Assembly (NCBI GenBank): GCA_017885175.1
Contig: JAFNGP010000278.1
Coordinates: 7,480-15,365, forward strand
Source of the DNA: a bacterium
GTDB lineage: Bacteria > Krumholzibacteriota > Krumholzibacteriia > Krumholzibacteriales > Krumholzibacteriaceae
Length of the DNA: 7,886 nt
Reading direction: 5' to 3'
Part shown: in pieces, positions 5,958 to 7,886 of the stretch
How positions within the stretch are numbered: position 1 is the stretch's first letter
How the letters are laid out: the number at the start of each line of letters is the position of its first letter
Made by a program: the position numbers and the translations under genes
Notes under the pieces: model-generated
The model's input: the letters and a program-made list of their open reading frames with translations, nothing else
Database searches by the model: none
Told to the model about the DNA's origin: nothing

Positions 5958-6703
5958 AGAAGGGTCTGATTATTCTCGTCGCTCTGTCGATCGCGTTGCT
6001 CATGGGAGCCTCGATGCTCATCGCGCAGGAGAAGGCGACTGCCGAGAAGGAAAAGGCTTCGTGCGAGAAAGAGATGAAGCTCACCGGCGAGCAGAAGGCG
6101 AAGATCGAAGAGATGAAGACGAGTTTCCGCCTGAAGATGATCGATCTGAAGGCCGAACGGGAGAAGCTCGGCGTCCTGCTCAAGAATGAGATGATGAAGC
6201 CGGAGCCCGCCATGAAGGATATCGAAGTCGTCGTGAAGAAGATGTCGGCCGTTCGGGAACAGATTCAGCTGGCCGGGATCGGGCATATGCTCGCCATGCG
6301 GAAGCTCGTCGGTCCGGACGCGTGCAAGAGCATGCATCCCGGGATGGGCAAGGCGTGCGGGATGGCGGGTATGAGTGAAATGTCATGCGGCGATGGGGAA
6401 AGCGAATGCATGGTGATATGCGAACCGGGGCAGGGCAAGGGCGAAGAGTGCGGAAGGCCGGCCAAGCGCATGATGAAGATGCGGATGGAGGCCCCCGGAT
6501 GCAAAATGGAAAAAGGCGCCAAATCCGAGGGCTGCGGCGCCGAAGGCAAGAAGAGCTGCGGCGCGGAAGGCATGAAGGGCGGCTGCATGATGGGGAAGGA
6601 AGCTGCCGCGGGCTGCGCGAAGGAAGGCGCCGAGAAAGAAATCAAGTGCACGGTCGAGGTCAAGGAAGTTAAGGAAGTCAAGGAAGAGCCGAAGAAGAAG
6701 TAG
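5954..6703 (+). CDS. Exported Spy-like protein with Cys/Met-rich tail
   Basis: A 249-residue protein. Residues 1-24 form a Sec-type signal peptide (M-K-K, hydrophobic core, probable cut after M-L-I-A). Residues about 36-118 are highly charged helices with an L-T-G-E-Q motif at 43-47, as in the Spy/CpxP (LTXXQ) family of periplasmic chaperones and metal-stress proteins. From about 120 the protein becomes low-complexity and rich in Gly, Lys, Glu, Met and Cys: 12 cysteines fall between 124 and 232, mostly alone and 7-11 residues apart, and about 16 Met lie between 112 and 213. The tail ends in three E-V-K units and K-K-K. This composition suggests binding of soft metals (copper, zinc, silver or similar) or thiol chemistry in the periplasm; there is no metallothionein-like CXC run. 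GAGG seven bases upstream and the ATGA overlap set the start. I know no named family covering the tail. Confidence 0.75.
   Translation: MKKGLIILVALSIALLMGASMLIAQEKATAEKEKASCEKEMKLTGEQKAKIEEMKTSFRLKMIDLKAEREKLGVLLKNEMMKPEPAMKDIEVVVKKMSAVREQIQLAGIGHMLAMRKLVGPDACKSMHPGMGKACGMAGMSEMSCGDGESECMVICEPGQGKGEECGRPAKRMMKMRMEAPGCKMEKGAKSEGCGAEGKKSCGAEGMKGGCMMGKEAAAGCAKEGAEKEIKCTVEVKEVKEVKEEPKKK
6533..6580 (+). repeat. Tandem 24-bp repeat in the Cys-rich tail
   Basis: Two head-to-tail 24-base copies (6533-6556 and 6557-6580) match at 21 of 24 bases. They encode C-G-A-E-G-K-K-S and C-G-A-E-G-M-K-G (residues 194-209). Each unit adds one cysteine, so duplication appears to be how this part of the tail grew. 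Confidence 0.8.
6659..6685 (+). repeat. Triple 9-bp repeat encoding V-K-E
   Basis: Three near-identical 9-base units (GTCAAGGAA, GTTAAGGAA, GTCAAGGAA) encode V-K-E three times (residues 236-244) just before the lysine-rich C-terminus. Such short in-frame repeats can gain or lose units by slippage without breaking the frame. Confidence 0.8.
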
Positions 6704-6706
6704 TGT

Positions 6707-6728
6707 CGTTTTCCAGGCGCGGAAAACG
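6707..6728. terminator. Hairpin 1 of the convergent terminator region
   Basis: CGTTTTCC (6707-6714) pairs perfectly with GGAAAACG (6721-6728) across a six-base loop, starting three bases after the stop of the Cys-rich gene. No T-tract follows on the plus strand, so it may act as a 3'-end stabiliser or a weak terminator of the plus-strand operon. Confidence 0.45.
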
Positions 6729-6731
6729 TAG

Positions 6732-6757
6732 CCGGGGCGGCCCCGAAGCCGCCCCGG
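6732..6757. terminator. Hairpin 2 of the convergent terminator region
   Basis: CCGGGGCGGC (6732-6741) pairs perfectly with GCCGCCCCGG (6748-6757) around the loop CCCGAA: a ten-pair, all G-C stem. Read on the minus strand it is followed within a few bases by CGTTTTCC, a short T-tract. On the plus strand it is followed by GAAACAAA, which lacks T. It probably halts transcription from at least the minus strand. Confidence 0.55.
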
Positions 6758-6763
6758 GAAACA

Positions 6764-6791
6764 AACCGGGGAGGCGGAAGCTTCCCCGGTT
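6764..6791 (-). terminator. Intrinsic terminator of the outer-membrane-protein gene
   Basis: AACCGGGGA (6764-6772) pairs perfectly with TCCCCGGTT (6783-6791), loop ten bases. Read on the minus strand, the direction of the gene ending at 6808, the stem is followed at once by TGTTTCCC, giving the usual stem plus T-rich run. It lies 17 bases beyond the TAA stop of that gene. Confidence 0.65.
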
Positions 6792-6807
6792 CCGTATTCT
6801 CTCCCCG

Positions 6808-7488
6808 TTACAGTCGAATTGCGGTGGTGAGGTAGAAGAAGGCGCCGCTGTAATCGATCTCCATCTTGTTGCCCGGCTCGAACGAAGCCGTATTGCCATA
6901 TTTGTCCGTGAATGTCTTGAGGGCGAGCCGGCGGTATCCCATTTGAAAACCGACCTCGATCGGGTTTATGAAGTTCGTGTGAGCTTCCGCGTAGAGCTCG
7001 CACCCCCGACCTTCCCCTTTGAACTCCGAGAGCCGGCGGGGGATGACCTCGTTCGTGCCGAAGACCGAGTTCGCGAAGCAGAGATTCAATCCGACGCACA
7101 GATTGAACACGTTCTCGATCCTGATCGGCGCGACAATCGCCCCGACGGTATAGACGTCGGACGGAGCCTGGTACGTAAGAGTGGACGTCGATCCCTGGGA
7201 TTCCGTCGAGCCCCAGAAATACTCGAAGCCCCCCGTCGCGGCGACCAGGTCGTACAGCCAGATTCTTCCCTCGATACGAAAATTCACACCGCTCGAGAGA
7301 TTGCCGAGCGTGGTCAATCCGCTGTCCTGCGAGACGATCTGGAGATGCCGGTTCAGCGCCTCCATGCCGTAGTACCCGGCGCCGATACCCCCGACGGCCG
7401 AGAAGCCGATCGGGAACGATACGGCCGGCGCGGCGGCCAGGGAAAGAATCGCGAGCGCCGCGAACGCCGTTCTGATTCTGTATGCCAT
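6808..7488 (-). CDS. Probable outer-membrane beta-barrel protein, family not recognised
   Basis: A 226-residue exported protein of no family I can name. It begins with a Sec signal peptide (M-A-Y-R-I-R-T, Ala/Leu core to about residue 20, probable cut near A-P-A or A-V-S at 21-24). The mature part has alternating hydrophobic and polar stretches, many Gly, Tyr and Phe, and short turns: for example F-R-I-E-G-R-I-W at 70-77, G-F-E-Y-F-W-G (87-93), V-G-F-Q-M-G-Y (179-185) and a final S-G-A-F-F-Y-L-T-T-A-I-R-L. This is typical of small beta-barrels, although the last residue is Leu and not the usual Phe. Cysteines at 131, 137 and 163 are unusual for a barrel and might form a disulfide. ATG 7488 is chosen because the signal peptide starts there with AAGGAG five bases upstream; a second start at 7530 is also well supported. 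It follows the aminotransferase gene and is probably co-transcribed with it. Confidence 0.65.
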   Translation of the reverse strand: MAYRIRTAFAALAILSLAAAPAVSFPIGFSAVGGIGAGYYGMEALNRHLQIVSQDSGLTTLGNLSSGVNFRIEGRIWLYDLVAATGGFEYFWGSTESQGSTSTLTYQAPSDVYTVGAIVAPIRIENVFNLCVGLNLCFANSVFGTNEVIPRRLSEFKGEGRGCELYAEAHTNFINPIEVGFQMGYRRLALKTFTDKYGNTASFEPGNKMEIDYSGAFFYLTTAIRL

Positions 7489-7493
7489 GCCGT

Positions 7494-7540
7494 CTCCTTG
7501 TCGCGCGATCTCCGGTCGTGCGGATGTCATGACGCCCTCC
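7494..7540 (-). promoter_or_regulatory. Two ribosome binding sites for one reading frame
   Basis: AAGGAG (complement of 7494-7499) serves the ATG at 7488, and GGAGGG (complement of 7535-7540) serves an in-frame ATG at 7530. The second ATG overlaps the aminotransferase stop as ATGA, so coupled translation could give a product longer by 14 residues. I take 7488 as the main start because the signal peptide then has ordinary length. Confidence 0.45.
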
Positions 7541-7886
7541 GTTCCAGATACCGTGAAAGCCTCCGGATTCCCTCGACCAGGTTTTCGAGCGAGTTCGCAT
7601 AGGAAATCCTCAGGTAGCCCTCGCCGTGCTCGCCGAAATCGATCCCCGGCGTGACCGCGACGCCCGCCGTATCGAGAATATCGAAGGCGAGGCGGTACGA
7701 ATCTTTCTCGACGCGGCCCGCGTTCACGAAGAAGTAGAACGCGCCTTTCGGCTCGACGGGACAGTGGAAGCCCAGCTTCGGAAGCGCCTCCCAGAGGTAC
7801 CTGCGCCTCGCGTCGTACTGTCGTCTCATGTCCTCGAGCTCGGGGTGCTCTTCCGTCAGCGCCGCGATCCCGCCCCGCTGGACGAA
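7527..7886 (-). CDS. PLP-dependent aminotransferase, class I/II (C-terminal part)
   Basis: The last 119 codons of a fold-type I aminotransferase; the N-terminal two thirds, with the PLP-binding lysine, lie beyond the right edge. Visible features match the C-terminal small domain of aspartate-aminotransferase-like enzymes: Y-D-A-R-R-R-Y-L, the segment P-K-G-A-F-Y-F-F, A-G-V-A-V-T-P-G and, near the end, E-G-Y-L-R-I-S-Y-A, whose Arg corresponds to the substrate alpha-carboxylate-binding arginine of this family (Arg386 in AspC). It would transfer an amino group between an amino acid and a 2-oxo acid in the cytosol; the specific substrate cannot be told from this part. The TGA stop overlaps an in-frame start of the downstream barrel-protein gene, and the preferred start is 38 bases away, so the two form a likely operon. 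Confidence 0.92.
   Translation of the reverse strand, partial: FVQRGGIAALTEEHPELEDMRRQYDARRRYLWEALPKLGFHCPVEPKGAFYFFVNAGRVEKDSYRLAFDILDTAGVAVTPGIDFGEHGEGYLRISYANSLENLVEGIRRLSRYLERRAS

Noticed and set aside
6703..7602. A 299-codon plus-strand open frame opposite the barrel-protein gene
   Set aside because: It starts at the stop of the Cys-rich gene without a ribosome binding site, runs through three hairpins and reads the antisense of a gene with a clear signal peptide.

Overview
The window is GC-rich and densely coding, with strong AGGAGG-type ribosome binding sites. It encodes periplasmic proteins, an outer-membrane-barrel-like protein and Spy/CpxP-type proteins, so it looks like a chromosomal segment of a Gram-negative (diderm) bacterium. 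No ribosomal RNA or phylogenetic marker is present. A high-GC deltaproteobacterial or FCB-group/candidate-phylum origin would fit, but this is an impression. I see no insertion sequence, phage gene, tRNA, rRNA or CRISPR array.

Layout. On the minus strand at 69-563 lies a small YfcE/MJ0936-type metallophosphoesterase. It diverges, across a 147-bp gap holding a good extended -10 element for it, from a plus-strand gene at 711-2588 for a family-2 glycosyltransferase fused to about eleven TPR units. After a 119-bp gap comes a tightly packed plus-strand run of six genes: a patatin-like phospholipase (2708-3514), a metallo-beta-lactamase-fold hydrolase of the YtnP/AHL-lactonase type (3511-4356), an ECF sigma factor (4363-4917), a zinc-finger transmembrane anti-sigma factor (4988-5440), a membrane-anchored heavy-metal-sensor-like protein (5427-5957), and an exported Spy-like protein with a Cys/Met-rich tail (5954-6703). 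Three of the junctions overlap and one gap is 6 nt, so a single transcript is likely. Three consecutive hairpins (6707-6791) separate this run from two minus-strand genes: a probable outer-membrane beta-barrel protein (6808-7488) and the C-terminal part of a PLP-dependent aminotransferase that runs off the right edge (7527-7886).

How the genes may work together. The sigma / anti-sigma / anchored sensor / exported metal-binding-protein block resembles the logic of the Cupriavidus CnrYXH cobalt-nickel circuit: a periplasmic sensor relieves an anti-sigma factor, freeing an ECF sigma. Here the anti-sigma is of the zinc-finger (ZAS) kind. The last gene encodes an unusual protein in which single cysteines recur about every ten residues, which suggests metal binding or redox buffering in the periplasm. 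The two hydrolases upstream are joined to the sigma gene almost without spacing, which suggests envelope lipid or lactone turnover under the same control. The circuit as a whole is inferred; the family assignments of the individual genes are well supported by motifs.
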